64,000 bases of DNA from Scybalousia_A sp052170555 (GTDB taxonomy: Bacteria > Bacteroidota > Bacteroidia > Bacteroidales > P3), in NCBI GenBank assembly GCA_052170555.1, contig JBQNAI010000001.1:186001-250000 (forward strand), given 5' to 3'. Positions 18,994 to 27,301 of this stretch are shown one piece after another. The position numbers and the translations under genes were made by a program. Positions within the stretch are counted from its first letter, which is position 1, and every line of letters starts with the position of its first letter. Under the pieces are notes generated by a model. The model saw nothing but the letters and a program-made list of their open reading frames with translations. It made no database searches and had not been told where the DNA came from.

Positions 18994-19647
18994 TTACTCT
19001 TTTATTCTTCCGCTGCCGAGTAAGAAATGGTACCTAACTATTCCGATATCTACTTTTGAGAAAAATCCTATTTTGGACTTGAATTCAACATCATTTCCGT
19101 TTACAAAAACAGAGAATCTCTGCTGGTTCATAGCTGTGGGTGCTAATAGTGCCATTTGTAAACCATTTAAAATATTTTCATCCGTTATTTGTTGTTTGCA
19201 AATATCCTCTACTTTTTTTATCCTATGAGCGACTCCATTTGTCTGACCATACCCTACCGCAATTATACAAACAAGTTTTTCATCTTTATTAATTTTGATA
19301 CAATCCTTATTTTTTTTAAATGTTAGTCCAACCCAACATGTATTTAAGCCTATTGTTTGAGCTAATAAAACAAGACTTTCTCCATAGAAACCACATTTTT
19401 GGTCTAAATCTTTGGATTTCTTCCCGATAAGGGCAATATAACTTCTAATGTTAGAAAATTTACCATAGTGAGCTAAAACAGAATTAAATGCCTTAGGATC
19501 ATTCTTTATTAATTGAAGATGTAAATTGTTTTCTTTATTAATTTTGTTTATTTCATTTTCTAGTATATCTATTTTATTTTGCTCTATTTCTTTGTCTTTG
19601 TATGCCCTAACGCTGTGTCTTTGGCTGATTGCTTCTAATCTTGTCAT
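18994..19647 (-). CDS. Nitroreductase family protein
   Basis: A 217-aa flavoprotein-like sequence. It opens with RHSVRAYKDKEI (residues 9-20), the typical FMN-phosphate-binding start of nitroreductases, has CGFYGESLVLLAQTIGLNTCWVG in the middle, and ends with LLAPTAMNQQRFSVFV followed by the closing strand. The layout resembles the putative nitroreductase branch often annotated beside envelope genes in Bacteroidota. Substrate is unknown. It is the first gene of a two-gene minus-strand unit with the NamZ-like gene, and is divergent from topA with a TATATTTG box upstream. Confidence 0.82.
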   Translation of the reverse strand: MTRLEAISQRHSVRAYKDKEIEQNKIDILENEINKINKENNLHLQLIKNDPKAFNSVLAHYGKFSNIRSYIALIGKKSKDLDQKCGFYGESLVLLAQTIGLNTCWVGLTFKKNKDCIKINKDEKLVCIIAVGYGQTNGVAHRIKKVEDICKQQITDENILNGLQMALLAPTAMNQQRFSVFVNGNDVEFKSKIGFFSKVDIGIVRYHFLLGSGRIKE

Positions 19648-19679
19648 AACATTTTTGTTTCTTGTTAAATAATGAATGG

Positions 19680-19687
19680 CAAATATA
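19680..19687 (-). promoter_or_regulatory. Candidate -7 box of the nitroreductase-NamZ unit
   Basis: On the minus strand this reads TATATTTG, matching TAnnTTTG, 33 bases before the start codon at 19647. A clear -33 TTTG is not seen. Confidence 0.45.
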
Positions 19688-19715
19688 CTAATATTTTTAT
19701 TTTCTGCATTGTGTC

Positions 19716-19749
19716 TTGTCAGACATTAAAGAAAAATATTGTAACTTTG
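19716..19749 (+). promoter_or_regulatory. topA promoter
   Basis: TTG at 19716-19718 and TAACTTTG at 19742-19749 are 23 bases apart. The box lies inside the longest possible topA reading frame, so transcription would begin near 19756, which supports the inner start at 19773. Confidence 0.62.
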
Positions 19750-19772
19750 CAGACTTTAATAAAGAAAACAAA

Positions 19773-22232
19773 ATGGCAGAAAATTTAGTTATAGTAGAAT
19801 CTCCTGCTAAGGCAAAGACGATAGAGAAATACTTAGGAGAAAATTATAAAGTAATGTCTTCTTTTGGACATATTAGAGATTTGGAGAAGAAAGAGTTAGG
19901 AATAGATGTTGATAATGGATTCGAGCCTAATTATGTTGTTCCAGAGGATAAGAAAAAGGTAGTTGCATCGTTGAAAGCGGAAGTTAAAAAAGTTAAGACT
20001 GTTTGGTTGGCAAGTGATGAGGATCGAGAAGGAGAAGCTATTGCATGGCATTTGAATGAGGAATTGAATCTCAAAAAGAAAGATACAAAACGTATAGTTT
20101 TTAATGAAATTACAAAAACTGCAATCTTGAATGCCGTCGCTAATCCTCGCGAAATAGATATCAATTTGGTAAATGCACAACAGGCAAGGAGAGTTTTGGA
20201 TAGAATAGTGGGATATGAAATTTCTCCGGTACTATGGCGTAAGGTTAAACCGGCATTGTCTGCTGGACGTGTGCAGAGTGTCGCTGTTCGTTTGATAGTA
20301 GAAAGAGAGGAAGAAATAAAGCAGTTTGCTTACACATACGTTTATCGTGTTAGTGCGATATTTTACACAAGAGATAATAAGAGTTTGTTGAAAGCAACAT
20401 TGAATAACAAGTTTGAGACAGAAGAACAGGCGACGGAATTCTTGAATAGATGTAAAAATGCTGTATTTAAGGTTTGTGCTATTGAAAAAAAACCAGAGAG
20501 ACGTACTCCTGCTCCTCCATTTACTACCTCTACGTTACAACAAGAGGCTTCTAGGAAACTTGGATTTTCCGTTTCGCAAACGATGATGGTAGCTCAGCAG
20601 CTTTATGAGGCAGGATTGATAACTTACATGCGAACAGACTCTGTAAATCTGAGTGATTATGCTATAAATATGGCAAAAGATATTATTCCAGCTATGTTTG
20701 GTAAAGAATACTTGAGAATACGCAAATTTGCCAATAGAAGTAAGGGAGCACAAGAAGCCCATGAGGCTATTCGTCCTACATCTTTAGAGCGTCAATCTAT
20801 AACAGGGGACACTTATCAGATGCGTTTATATTCCCTTATTTGGAAGCGTATGGTCGCTTCTCAGATGGAGGATGCTAAATTAGAGAAAACAACTATAAAT
20901 ATTGAAATAAGTAATGATGAAAATATATTTTCATCTCAGGCGGAAATTGTATTGTTTGATGGATTTTTGAAATTATATCAAGTTAGTGTGGATGAGGAAG
21001 AATCTGATGAAGAGAAACCGACTCTGATCCCGGATATAAGGGTTGGAGAAAACCTCTTATTGCAAGATTGCGTAGCTAAACAATCCTATAATCAACGCCC
21101 GCCGAGATATAATGAGGCAACGTTGGTAAAAAGGTTGGAAGATTTGGGAATAGGACGACCATCCACTTATGCACCTACAATCACCACTATTCAAAAACGG
21201 GAATATATAGAAAAGCGTTCATTAGTTGCACAGCAAAGAGATGTAATTATTTATACACTATCGAAAAATGAAATAACAAAAAAGATAGACTGTGAGAATT
21301 ACGGTAAAGAGATCAACAAACTTGTTCCAACGGACATTGGTATTATTGTAAATACATTTTTGGTTAACAATTTTAGTGATATTCTTTCTTACAACTTTAC
21401 GGCAGATGTTGAAAGTCACTTTGATAAAATAGCACAAGGAGTTGAAGATTGGCATAAAATGTTGAAAAAATTTTATAATCCTTTTATGCAGGAGGTAAAG
21501 AATGCCAAAGATAATTCTGAAAAACAGAAAGGTGAACGGTTATTGGGTGTAGATTCTAAAAGTGGGAAAAGTGTTTATGCTAAAATAGGTCGTTACGGGG
21601 CAATGGTTCAGCTTGGAGATGGACAAGGAGACGAAAAACCTCAGTTTGCTTCGCTTCAATCTAATCAAAGTATATCTACTATAACGTTGGAGGAAGCTCT
21701 TTCCTTGTTTGCTTTGCCGAGAGCACTGGGAAAATATAAAGGGGAGGAAGTTACGGTTAATTTAGGACGATTTGGTGCTTATGTTAAGTGGGGAGATAGA
21801 AATATTACACTATCTAAAGGGAATAATCCGTATACCATAACTTTTGAAGAATGTAGCCAAGAAATAGAAAAGAAAATAGCTAAGGATAGTATAACAAAAG
21901 ATTTACCTAAAGTTGTAGGATATAAAGATAGTGAGCCAATAGAAATGAAATATGGAAGATTTGGTATTTATCTTTCTTGTCAAGGGAAAAATTACCGCAT
22001 ACCAAAAGAAATGGATGTGATTAACATTACAGATGAACAGGTAATAGATATTATTCAGGGTAAGACTAAATCTAAGAGAGAGGTTCCTATTAAAGAATTT
22101 GTCTCGGGAGCACAGATATTTGAGGGTCGTTATGGTGAATATATCAAATTTAATGGGAGAAATTATAAAATGCCCAAGGGTAGTAATGCTAAAACAATTA
22201 CGGAGGAAGAAGTAGATAGGATAATTAATTAG
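19773..22232 (+). CDS. topA: DNA topoisomerase I (type IA)
   Basis: 819 aa from this start. The enzyme relaxes negative supercoils by passing strands through a transient break in one strand. MAENLVIVESPAKAKTIEKYLG opens the Toprim domain, with SDEDREGEAIAWHL near residue 77. The active tyrosine is in GLITYMRTDS, Tyr at about residue 285. After the catalytic core the C-terminus carries repeated basic modules with K-x-G-R-F/Y-G-x-Y (for example NLGRFGAYVKWG and KYGRFGIYLSC) instead of four-cysteine zinc fingers. A start at 19716 is possible in frame but lies at the -33 element of a good promoter, so 19773 was chosen. Confidence 0.95.
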   Translation: MAENLVIVESPAKAKTIEKYLGENYKVMSSFGHIRDLEKKELGIDVDNGFEPNYVVPEDKKKVVASLKAEVKKVKTVWLASDEDREGEAIAWHLNEELNLKKKDTKRIVFNEITKTAILNAVANPREIDINLVNAQQARRVLDRIVGYEISPVLWRKVKPALSAGRVQSVAVRLIVEREEEIKQFAYTYVYRVSAIFYTRDNKSLLKATLNNKFETEEQATEFLNRCKNAVFKVCAIEKKPERRTPAPPFTTSTLQQEASRKLGFSVSQTMMVAQQLYEAGLITYMRTDSVNLSDYAINMAKDIIPAMFGKEYLRIRKFANRSKGAQEAHEAIRPTSLERQSITGDTYQMRLYSLIWKRMVASQMEDAKLEKTTINIEISNDENIFSSQAEIVLFDGFLKLYQVSVDEEESDEEKPTLIPDIRVGENLLLQDCVAKQSYNQRPPRYNEATLVKRLEDLGIGRPSTYAPTITTIQKREYIEKRSLVAQQRDVIIYTLSKNEITKKIDCENYGKEINKLVPTDIGIIVNTFLVNNFSDILSYNFTADVESHFDKIAQGVEDWHKMLKKFYNPFMQEVKNAKDNSEKQKGERLLGVDSKSGKSVYAKIGRYGAMVQLGDGQGDEKPQFASLQSNQSISTITLEEALSLFALPRALGKYKGEEVTVNLGRFGAYVKWGDRNITLSKGNNPYTITFEECSQEIEKKIAKDSITKDLPKVVGYKDSEPIEMKYGRFGIYLSCQGKNYRIPKEMDVINITDEQVIDIIQGKTKSKREVPIKEFVSGAQIFEGRYGEYIKFNGRNYKMPKGSNAKTITEEEVDRIIN

Positions 22233-22578
22233 GTGGATTATTATAAATATTATTTTGCTATTGCCATAGAGTAAATTAAGATATTTCCATGATACATCAA
22301 ATCTTATGATTGTAAAAGGGAAATATTTTTTTATTTCTATTTTATGTTTTTGTTATCGGTATTATGAAAATGGCTCTTAATTATTGTATACTGTTGTGGT
22401 AATTATTTTCTATGTCAGTAGAATATTGCTAGTTTTTATATGATAATGAAAGAAAATTTATCAAAGTTATTTAAACTTTTTATATTTTTTTTTGTCAAAG
22501 AATCAAAAATTTTAAAGTTAATTTTATAATTGATTTGTTTTTTTAGAGGGATTGAAATAAAAATATAAAGGAATAAAC
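22233..22578. other. AT-rich gap between topA and the second receptor
   Basis: 346 bases with no supported gene. The only structure seen is the hairpin at 22281-22326 followed by a T run. No TAnnTTTG box was found before the receptor gene, so its promoter was not located. Confidence 0.5.
22281..22326 (+). terminator. Possible topA terminator
   Basis: ATATTTCC at 22281-22288 pairs with GGAAATAT at 22319-22326, followed by a run of T. The 30-base loop and AT-rich stem make this a weak call. Confidence 0.4.
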
Positions 22579-25122
22579 ATGAAATTATCAATGAAAACTA
22601 TATTTGTGTATCTTGTGTGCTTGTTCGTTTGTACAAGCGTTTGGGCACAAAAAGGAAGTATTAATGGAATTGTTATAGATAATAATGATTCGTCACCTTT
22701 ACCTTATGTATCTGTTGCAGTATTAAAGGCAACCAGTGATTCAGCAATTGTTAATGGGGGGATTACTAACGACAAAGGAGAATTTAGTGTAGGAAGTATT
22801 CCTTATGGAAAGTATATTATAAAATTTTCTTTTGTTGGGTATAAAGAATTTACTCAAAATATAGAAATTAAAACGTCTAATACGACAATAGATCTTGTTA
22901 AGTTACATATATCAAGCGAAAGTTTGCAAGAGGTTCAAATTGTTGGAGCAAAACAGATGATGGAATATAAATTGGATAAACGTGTTATTAACGTAGACCA
23001 AAACTTGATGGCAGTTGGTGGAACAGCAAGTGATGTTTTGGAAGATGTTCCGAGTGTTGAGGTGGATGATGAAGGAAATATTTCATTGCGAGGAGCATCA
23101 AATGTAACATTATTAATAGACGGCAAACCTTCCACAATGTATGGTAATGATATTGCAAGCGTTCTTGCTCAAATTCCTGCATCTCGTATAGACAAAATAG
23201 AAGTTATTACTAATCCTTCCGCAAAATATAATCCTGAGGGTATGAGTGGAATTATCAATATTGCCCTTAAAGAAAAAGGAAATATGGGATTGAATGGTAA
23301 TATTAATTTTTCAACTGGTACAGCATTGAATAAATGGCAACCAAAGGAAAGTTTATCTTCCACATTTACTTGGTCAAATAAAAAATTCTCTCTTTCGGCA
23401 TCTGGTGATATACGTTACGACCAAAGGGGTATGATAACAGATAATTTACGTTTCTTTAAGAAGGAAAATGGTACTATTTCTGATGTGATAAGGAGTAAAC
23501 GCAATGGAGGAGAAACAGGGTTTATGGGAGGAATGAGAATAGGAGGAGAGTGGTATATTAATAAATATAATACTTTAGGACTAAATTTGAATATACATAT
23601 ACATAATACTCCCGATGATTACTCCACTACGATTAATAAAAATTTACTTAAAACTATTGATGAGAGGAATAATATAGATAAAAGCACAGGAAGAAATGAT
23701 GGTCAGTTTAATAATATTGGTTTTACTTATGAAAAAACATTTAAGGATAAAAAAGAAGAGTTATTTTATGTAAGTGCTACTTGGAATTGGGGAGGATTTG
23801 ACCGCAATATTCAAGATGAAATAAATTATGACAATAGTGGACAAATGTATAATGGAAGGGTATTACAGAATTATCATAGAGGAGACACATCTATAAGTGA
23901 CCATAATCGTGCAGTAGCAGATATTCATTATGTTTATCCATTTAAAGAAAATAGTAAATTAGAAATAGGATATAATCTCAATTATGGTGGTGGTAATTCC
24001 ACGAGTAAAACCTCTTATGATGGTATAATCAATAAGAAAGAAAGCTATGATTTTGAGAATAAAGAATTTGTACACGCTATCTATACTACTTATGGGTTTC
24101 AAATTGGGAAGAAATTTTCTGCTCAATTGGGTCTTAGACAGGAAATAGTAAGGAATGATTTCAAAAAAATAGATTTTAATGATAGTATAACGAATTTTAG
24201 CAAAGATTATAATCCTTTGTATCCGACAATTCATATTTCATACCAGTTGAATTCAAAAAATTCATTGCAAATTTCATATTCAAGGCGTATTCGTCGTCCT
24301 GATCCTTGGACGATGATGCCTAATATAGATAGAACAAATAAAGAATATTTGAGATTTGGAAATCCAAATATTGATCCTGAATTTACAAATGCTTTCGAGT
24401 TAGGTTGGTCTCTAATGTTTAAGAAAACAACTTTTTTTACATCTGCTTACTATCGCCAAGTTTCAAATGGGATGACTAGATTTCAATTTCTATGGAATGA
24501 AGACAATGCTAAATTGTATGGATTTGAATGGGCGTGGGCAGCTGCAAGTAATGATGAAACTAATAGTTTAACTGCGCAAACTTTTGTCAATCTTGCAAAA
24601 TCTTCTAACTATGGATTAGAGATGATTATTGATAGAGATATGACGGAATGGTGGAAAGCAAATCTTAGTATGAATTTTTTTGGTACTTATCAGGATGGTC
24701 AAAGTCTTAAATATGAAGCAATCAATTCATTTAACTTCAATGCAAAACTCAATACTACAATTAGTTTACCTAACAACTTTACTATTCAGATATCCGGTAG
24801 ATATAATGCACCTAATAAAACTATTCAAGGCAAATATGATGCTCGTTATGATTTTGACATAGCAATTAAAAAATCTCTTTGGAATAAACAAGGAAGTTTA
24901 TCTCTTAATTTTAGAGACATATTTGATACAAGGGGAGGTTTTGGATATTCCTATACGGATCAGTATATATCTTTTACGAAACGTCATCCATACTCTAGAA
25001 GTGTTCGTTTAACGTTTTCTTATAATTTTGGAAAGACTGCAAATATTAAAAAGAAAATGCAGCAACAGTCTTCATCAAACGATTATAATGCTACAGGGTC
25101 GGGGGAAAATTATGATGAGTAA
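22579..25122 (+). CDS. TonB-dependent receptor / outer-membrane beta-barrel family protein
   Basis: An 847-aa outer-membrane protein. The signal peptide covers about residues 1-23 (cut near VWA). A carboxypeptidase-regulatory-like domain follows (about 25-110), then a plug with GTASDVLEDVPSVEVDDEGNISLRG and IDKIEVITNPSAKYNPEGMSGIINI at about 150-230, a signature of the outer membrane beta-barrel family 3 receptors. The barrel has a RRIRRPDPWTMMPN-like segment and ends in RLTFSYNFG, followed by a polar tail of about 30 residues rich in Gln, Ser and Asn, which is unusual because most receptors stop at the last strand. Substrate unknown. The small HsdR-N-like gene overlaps its end. Confidence 0.88.
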   Translation: MKLSMKTIFVYLVCLFVCTSVWAQKGSINGIVIDNNDSSPLPYVSVAVLKATSDSAIVNGGITNDKGEFSVGSIPYGKYIIKFSFVGYKEFTQNIEIKTSNTTIDLVKLHISSESLQEVQIVGAKQMMEYKLDKRVINVDQNLMAVGGTASDVLEDVPSVEVDDEGNISLRGASNVTLLIDGKPSTMYGNDIASVLAQIPASRIDKIEVITNPSAKYNPEGMSGIINIALKEKGNMGLNGNINFSTGTALNKWQPKESLSSTFTWSNKKFSLSASGDIRYDQRGMITDNLRFFKKENGTISDVIRSKRNGGETGFMGGMRIGGEWYINKYNTLGLNLNIHIHNTPDDYSTTINKNLLKTIDERNNIDKSTGRNDGQFNNIGFTYEKTFKDKKEELFYVSATWNWGGFDRNIQDEINYDNSGQMYNGRVLQNYHRGDTSISDHNRAVADIHYVYPFKENSKLEIGYNLNYGGGNSTSKTSYDGIINKKESYDFENKEFVHAIYTTYGFQIGKKFSAQLGLRQEIVRNDFKKIDFNDSITNFSKDYNPLYPTIHISYQLNSKNSLQISYSRRIRRPDPWTMMPNIDRTNKEYLRFGNPNIDPEFTNAFELGWSLMFKKTTFFTSAYYRQVSNGMTRFQFLWNEDNAKLYGFEWAWAAASNDETNSLTAQTFVNLAKSSNYGLEMIIDRDMTEWWKANLSMNFFGTYQDGQSLKYEAINSFNFNAKLNTTISLPNNFTIQISGRYNAPNKTIQGKYDARYDFDIAIKKSLWNKQGSLSLNFRDIFDTRGGFGYSYTDQYISFTKRHPYSRSVRLTFSYNFGKTANIKKKMQQQSSSNDYNATGSGENYDE

Positions 25123-25501
25123 GCAAATTTACTGTAAAATAAGGAAAAAGTATGTTGCACTAACGCAAGAAGAGGAAGTTAGGCAGCGTACTGTTTTTTT
25201 ACTTTCGGAACGATTTCATTATCCATTGACTAGGTTTTCGTTGGAGGCACAAATCCAAGTTGGACAACTGCAAAAACGGTATGATATTGTAGTTTACGAT
25301 ATTGACAAGAAACCATTTATGTTGATAGAATGCAAGGCTCCTACTGTTACAATAAACGATAAAACACTAAATCAAGCAATGGGATACAACATAATGCTCA
25401 AAGCAAAATATGTATTATTGACTAATGGAGTAACGACAATACTGTTTCGTCATTATTCTAAGGGTTATATTCAACAGAAAACTATTCCGAAACTGAGATA
25501 G
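25112..25501 (+). CDS. Stand-alone HsdR N-terminal-like nuclease-fold protein
   Basis: About 129 aa, resembling the N-terminal nuclease-fold domain of type I restriction R subunits, widespread in Bacteroidota as a single-domain protein. The core includes RQRTVFLL, a conserved Tyr-Pro near 35, QKRYDIVVYD, and MLIECKAP, which matches the D-(x)n-E-x-K nuclease pattern. No helicase domain and no HsdM or HsdS genes are nearby, so this is not a working restriction system on its own. Starts at 25112 or 25115 overlap the receptor stop by 11 or 8 bases and follow GGGGGAAAA; a longer frame from 25028 would lie inside the receptor gene and is unlikely. Function is unknown. Confidence 0.75.
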   Translation: MMSKQIYCKIRKKYVALTQEEEVRQRTVFLLSERFHYPLTRFSLEAQIQVGQLQKRYDIVVYDIDKKPFMLIECKAPTVTINDKTLNQAMGYNIMLKAKYVLLTNGVTTILFRHYSKGYIQQKTIPKLR

Positions 25502-25517
25502 AGTATTGCATAATACT
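25502..25517. terminator. Weak hairpin between convergent HsdR-N-like and recR genes
   Basis: AGTATT at 25502-25507 and AATACT at 25512-25517 form a six-base-pair stem with a GCAT loop, followed by TGTTTTGTT. It is the only hairpin seen between these convergent genes and is too short to be sure of. Confidence 0.3.
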
Positions 25518-25564
25518 GTTTTGTTGGGATAATTAAGTGAAGGTGTTTAATTTATAAAAAGATA

Positions 25565-26179
25565 TTACATGTTCATACTATTGAAAGGTTGTCTATTCAT
25601 TATTGAACGTCCCAAAGTTATTTCATCTGCGTATTCTATGTTGTCTCCAATAGATACCCCTCGTGCAATAGCGGTTATTTTTACGTTTATACTTTTTACT
25701 AATTTATTTATGTAAAAGCAAGTTGTATCTCCCTCCATTGTTGTTGGTAGTGCTAGAATTATTTCTTTTATATCTTCTTTTATAGTGCGTTCTATTAATT
25801 CCTGAATTTTTATATCTCCTGCTCCAATGCCATCTATGGGAGAGATAATACCCCCTAAAACGTGATATACACCATTATATGCATTTGTATTTTCGATAGC
25901 TATCACATCTCTTATGCTTTCAACTACGCAAATGATGGAATGATTGCGATTAATATCTTTACAAACTTCGCATTCATCGGTGTCGGAGATAGAGAAACAG
26001 TGTTTGCAAAGTTTTATTTCTGAGCACATCAAACGTATGGAGTCTGCGAGACGATTAGCAGTACCTTGATTTTCACTTAATAGATATAGAGCAAAGCGAA
26101 GAGCTGTCCTATTTCCTACGCCAGGTAATTTACTAAATTCTGTTATAGTATTTTCTAAATGTATTGACGGATAATTCAT
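25565..26179 (-). CDS. recR: Recombination mediator protein RecR
   Basis: 204 aa, the usual RecR size. With RecO it loads RecA onto single-stranded DNA at gaps. An N-terminal helix-hairpin-helix (about 10-40, FSKLPGVGNRTALRFALYLL) is followed by a four-cysteine zinc site at 58, 61, 70 and 73 and a Toprim domain from about 80 (SIICVVESIRDVIAIE, then LALPTTMEGDTTCFYI). The C-terminal ITAIARGVSIGDNIEYADEITLGRS block is typical. It is a single gene on the minus strand, with a TACTTTTG promoter box upstream and divergent from the tRNA-tuf operon. Confidence 0.95.
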   Translation of the reverse strand: MNYPSIHLENTITEFSKLPGVGNRTALRFALYLLSENQGTANRLADSIRLMCSEIKLCKHCFSISDTDECEVCKDINRNHSIICVVESIRDVIAIENTNAYNGVYHVLGGIISPIDGIGAGDIKIQELIERTIKEDIKEIILALPTTMEGDTTCFYINKLVKSINVKITAIARGVSIGDNIEYADEITLGRSIMNRQPFNSMNM

Positions 26180-26229
26180 AGTTATTGTTTTTCAAATCCT
26201 AATTATAGATGTGGTATACTTATAGTGTG

Positions 26230-26256
26230 CAAAAGTAATATATTATTCCTTACAAA
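26230..26256 (-). promoter_or_regulatory. recR promoter
   Basis: On the minus strand TTTG (26256-26253) and TACTTTTG (26237-26230) are 15 bases apart. The predicted leader to the recR ATG at 26179 is about 45 bases. Confidence 0.55.
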
Positions 26257-26351
26257 AATATATTTGAATTAAAAAATAATAGTTCACAATTATTTTGTTT
26301 TTTAACGATTGAAATAATCATTAAGATAAAATCTCTATTTGTATTACTGAG

Positions 26352-26410
26352 GTGTGAGTTTAGTGAGTTAAAGTGCGAGTTTAGTAAATTAAAGTGTGAC
26401 ATTAGTTTTG
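26352..26410 (+). repeat. 21-bp tandem repeat, about 2.7 copies
   Basis: Copy one (26352-26372) is GTGTGAGTTTAGTGAGTTAA plus A. Copy two (26373-26393) differs at three positions, and a third partial copy (26394-26410) begins GTGTGACATTAG. The recurring core is TTAAAGTG-N-GA. The 21-base period is two turns of the helix, which would place repeated sites on the same DNA face. Related sequence occurs at 45554-45595. Confidence 0.75.
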
Positions 26411-26647
26411 TAACATATCGTGTTATTTAGATGATACACATAAAAGCTACAAAAACAAAATGAAGACAAAGTATCCTTATATATAATAAAGAAAATTTTA
26501 TTTATATTTGAGAAAAAAAGAATGCAATGTAGAGAAATTTTATAAAAATCTATGTAAATTTCAACAAGGAAAGATAAAGTATACTAATATATTTATATCT
26601 AAAAAACAGATAATTATAAAAAAAATACAAAAAAAAATATATAAATA

Positions 26648-26679
26648 TTTGGTCAATATTCAAAAAGGTTGTACCTTTG
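26648..26679 (+). promoter_or_regulatory. Promoter of the tRNA-Thr/Tyr/Gly/Thr-tuf operon
   Basis: TTTG at 26648-26651 and TACCTTTG at 26672-26679 with a 20-base spacer is an excellent match to the Bacteroidetes consensus. Transcription would start near 26686, about 100 bases before the first tRNA. Confidence 0.75.
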
Positions 26680-26789
26680 CAATCTCCTTTTGAAAGAAAG
26701 ATGTGTCATAAGACAAGTAGTTGGGTTAGATGTACAAGTGAAGGATGAGGAGTGTTATTTGAAATAGAAAATTTCTAATATAGAGCGAT

Positions 26790-26862
26790 GCCGATATAAC
26801 TCAGTTGGTAGAGTAGCTGATTTGTAATCAGCCTGTCGGGGGTTCAAGTCCCTCTATCGGCT
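26790..26862 (+). tRNA. tRNA-Thr (UGU)
   Basis: 73 bases with a full cloverleaf. The acceptor stem pairs GCCGATA with TATCGGC, the T arm has GGTTCAAGTCC, and the anticodon loop TTTGTAA gives TGT at 26823-26825, reading threonine codons ACA/ACG. The CCA end is not encoded. It is the first of four tRNAs upstream of tuf, an order also known in other bacteria. Confidence 0.95.
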
Positions 26863-26872
26863 CTATATTTGC

Positions 26873-26954
26873 GGGGAAGTCGCATAGTGGCAATTGCAAC
26901 AGACTGTAAATCTGTCCTCTTCGGAGTTCGGTGGTTCGAGTCCACCTTTCCCCA
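26873..26954 (+). tRNA. tRNA-Tyr (GUA)
   Basis: 82 bases with a long variable arm (TCCTCTTCGGA region), as expected for bacterial tRNA-Tyr. The acceptor stem pairs GGGGAAG with TTTCCCC, and the anticodon loop CTGTAAA gives GTA at 26906-26908. The CCA end is not encoded. Confidence 0.94.
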
Positions 26955-27024
26955 CGCAGGTCAAAGGATGTCTTTTTTTTAATGTTTACATGCATATTGA
27001 TAGACAGCTTATGATTGATAGTAA

Positions 27025-27097
27025 GCGGGAATAGCTCATTTGGTAGAGCGATAGCCTTCCAAGCTATAGGTGGCGGGTTCGAGCCCCGTTTCCCGCT
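27025..27097 (+). tRNA. tRNA-Gly (UCC)
   Basis: 73 bases. The acceptor stem pairs GCGGGAA with TTCCCGC, the T arm has GGGTTCGAGCCC, and the anticodon loop CTTCCAA gives TCC at 27058-27060, reading glycine codons GGA/GGG. The CCA end is not encoded. Confidence 0.95.
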
Positions 27098-27183
27098 CTA
27101 ATGGTAGGGCTAAAAATGATGCCTTGAGAAAAGGGGGAGTTGTATTTATAGCTCGTCCTTATCGTTGTAAAGTGAAGTATGTT

Positions 27184-27255
27184 GCCGTTATAGCTCAGTG
27201 GTAGAGTACTTCCTTGGTAAGGAAGGGGTCACGAGTTCAACTCTCGTTAACGGCT
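27184..27255 (+). tRNA. tRNA-Thr (GGU)
   Basis: 72 bases. The acceptor stem pairs GCCGTTA with TAACGGC, and the anticodon loop TTGGTAA gives GGT at 27216-27218, reading threonine codons ACC/ACU. It lies 46 bases before tuf and is probably processed from the same transcript. Confidence 0.95.
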
Positions 27256-27301
27256 CAGAGGTATGAAGTATAAGAAAATTAACACTTAAAGAAATAAAGT
27301 T

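Larger units (their letters stand above)
26180..26789. other. Divergent intergenic region between recR and the tRNA-tuf operon
   Basis: 610 bases holding the recR promoter (26230-26256), a 21-bp tandem repeat (26352-26410), and the tRNA-tuf promoter (26648-26679). A 61-codon open frame at 26508-26693 overlaps the tRNA promoter and is very lysine-rich; I do not count it as a gene. Confidence 0.6.

Noticed and set aside
19716..19772. Longer N-terminus for topA
   Set aside because: The extra 19 codons contain the TAACTTTG promoter box and do not resemble TopA; the inner ATG gives the usual MAENLVIVESPAKAK start.
25028..25111. Longer N-terminus for the HsdR-N-like gene
   Set aside because: It lies wholly inside the receptor gene; the ATG at 25112 or 25115 gives a normal overlapping start.
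26352..26410. CRISPR array
   Set aside because: The units are head-to-tail with no spacers and the period is only 21 bases; no cas genes are nearby.
26508..26693. 61-codon open frame upstream of the tRNA cluster
   Set aside because: It is almost all Lys, Ile, Asn and Tyr, as AT-rich non-coding DNA would give, and its end overlaps the strong tRNA-tuf promoter at 26648-26679.
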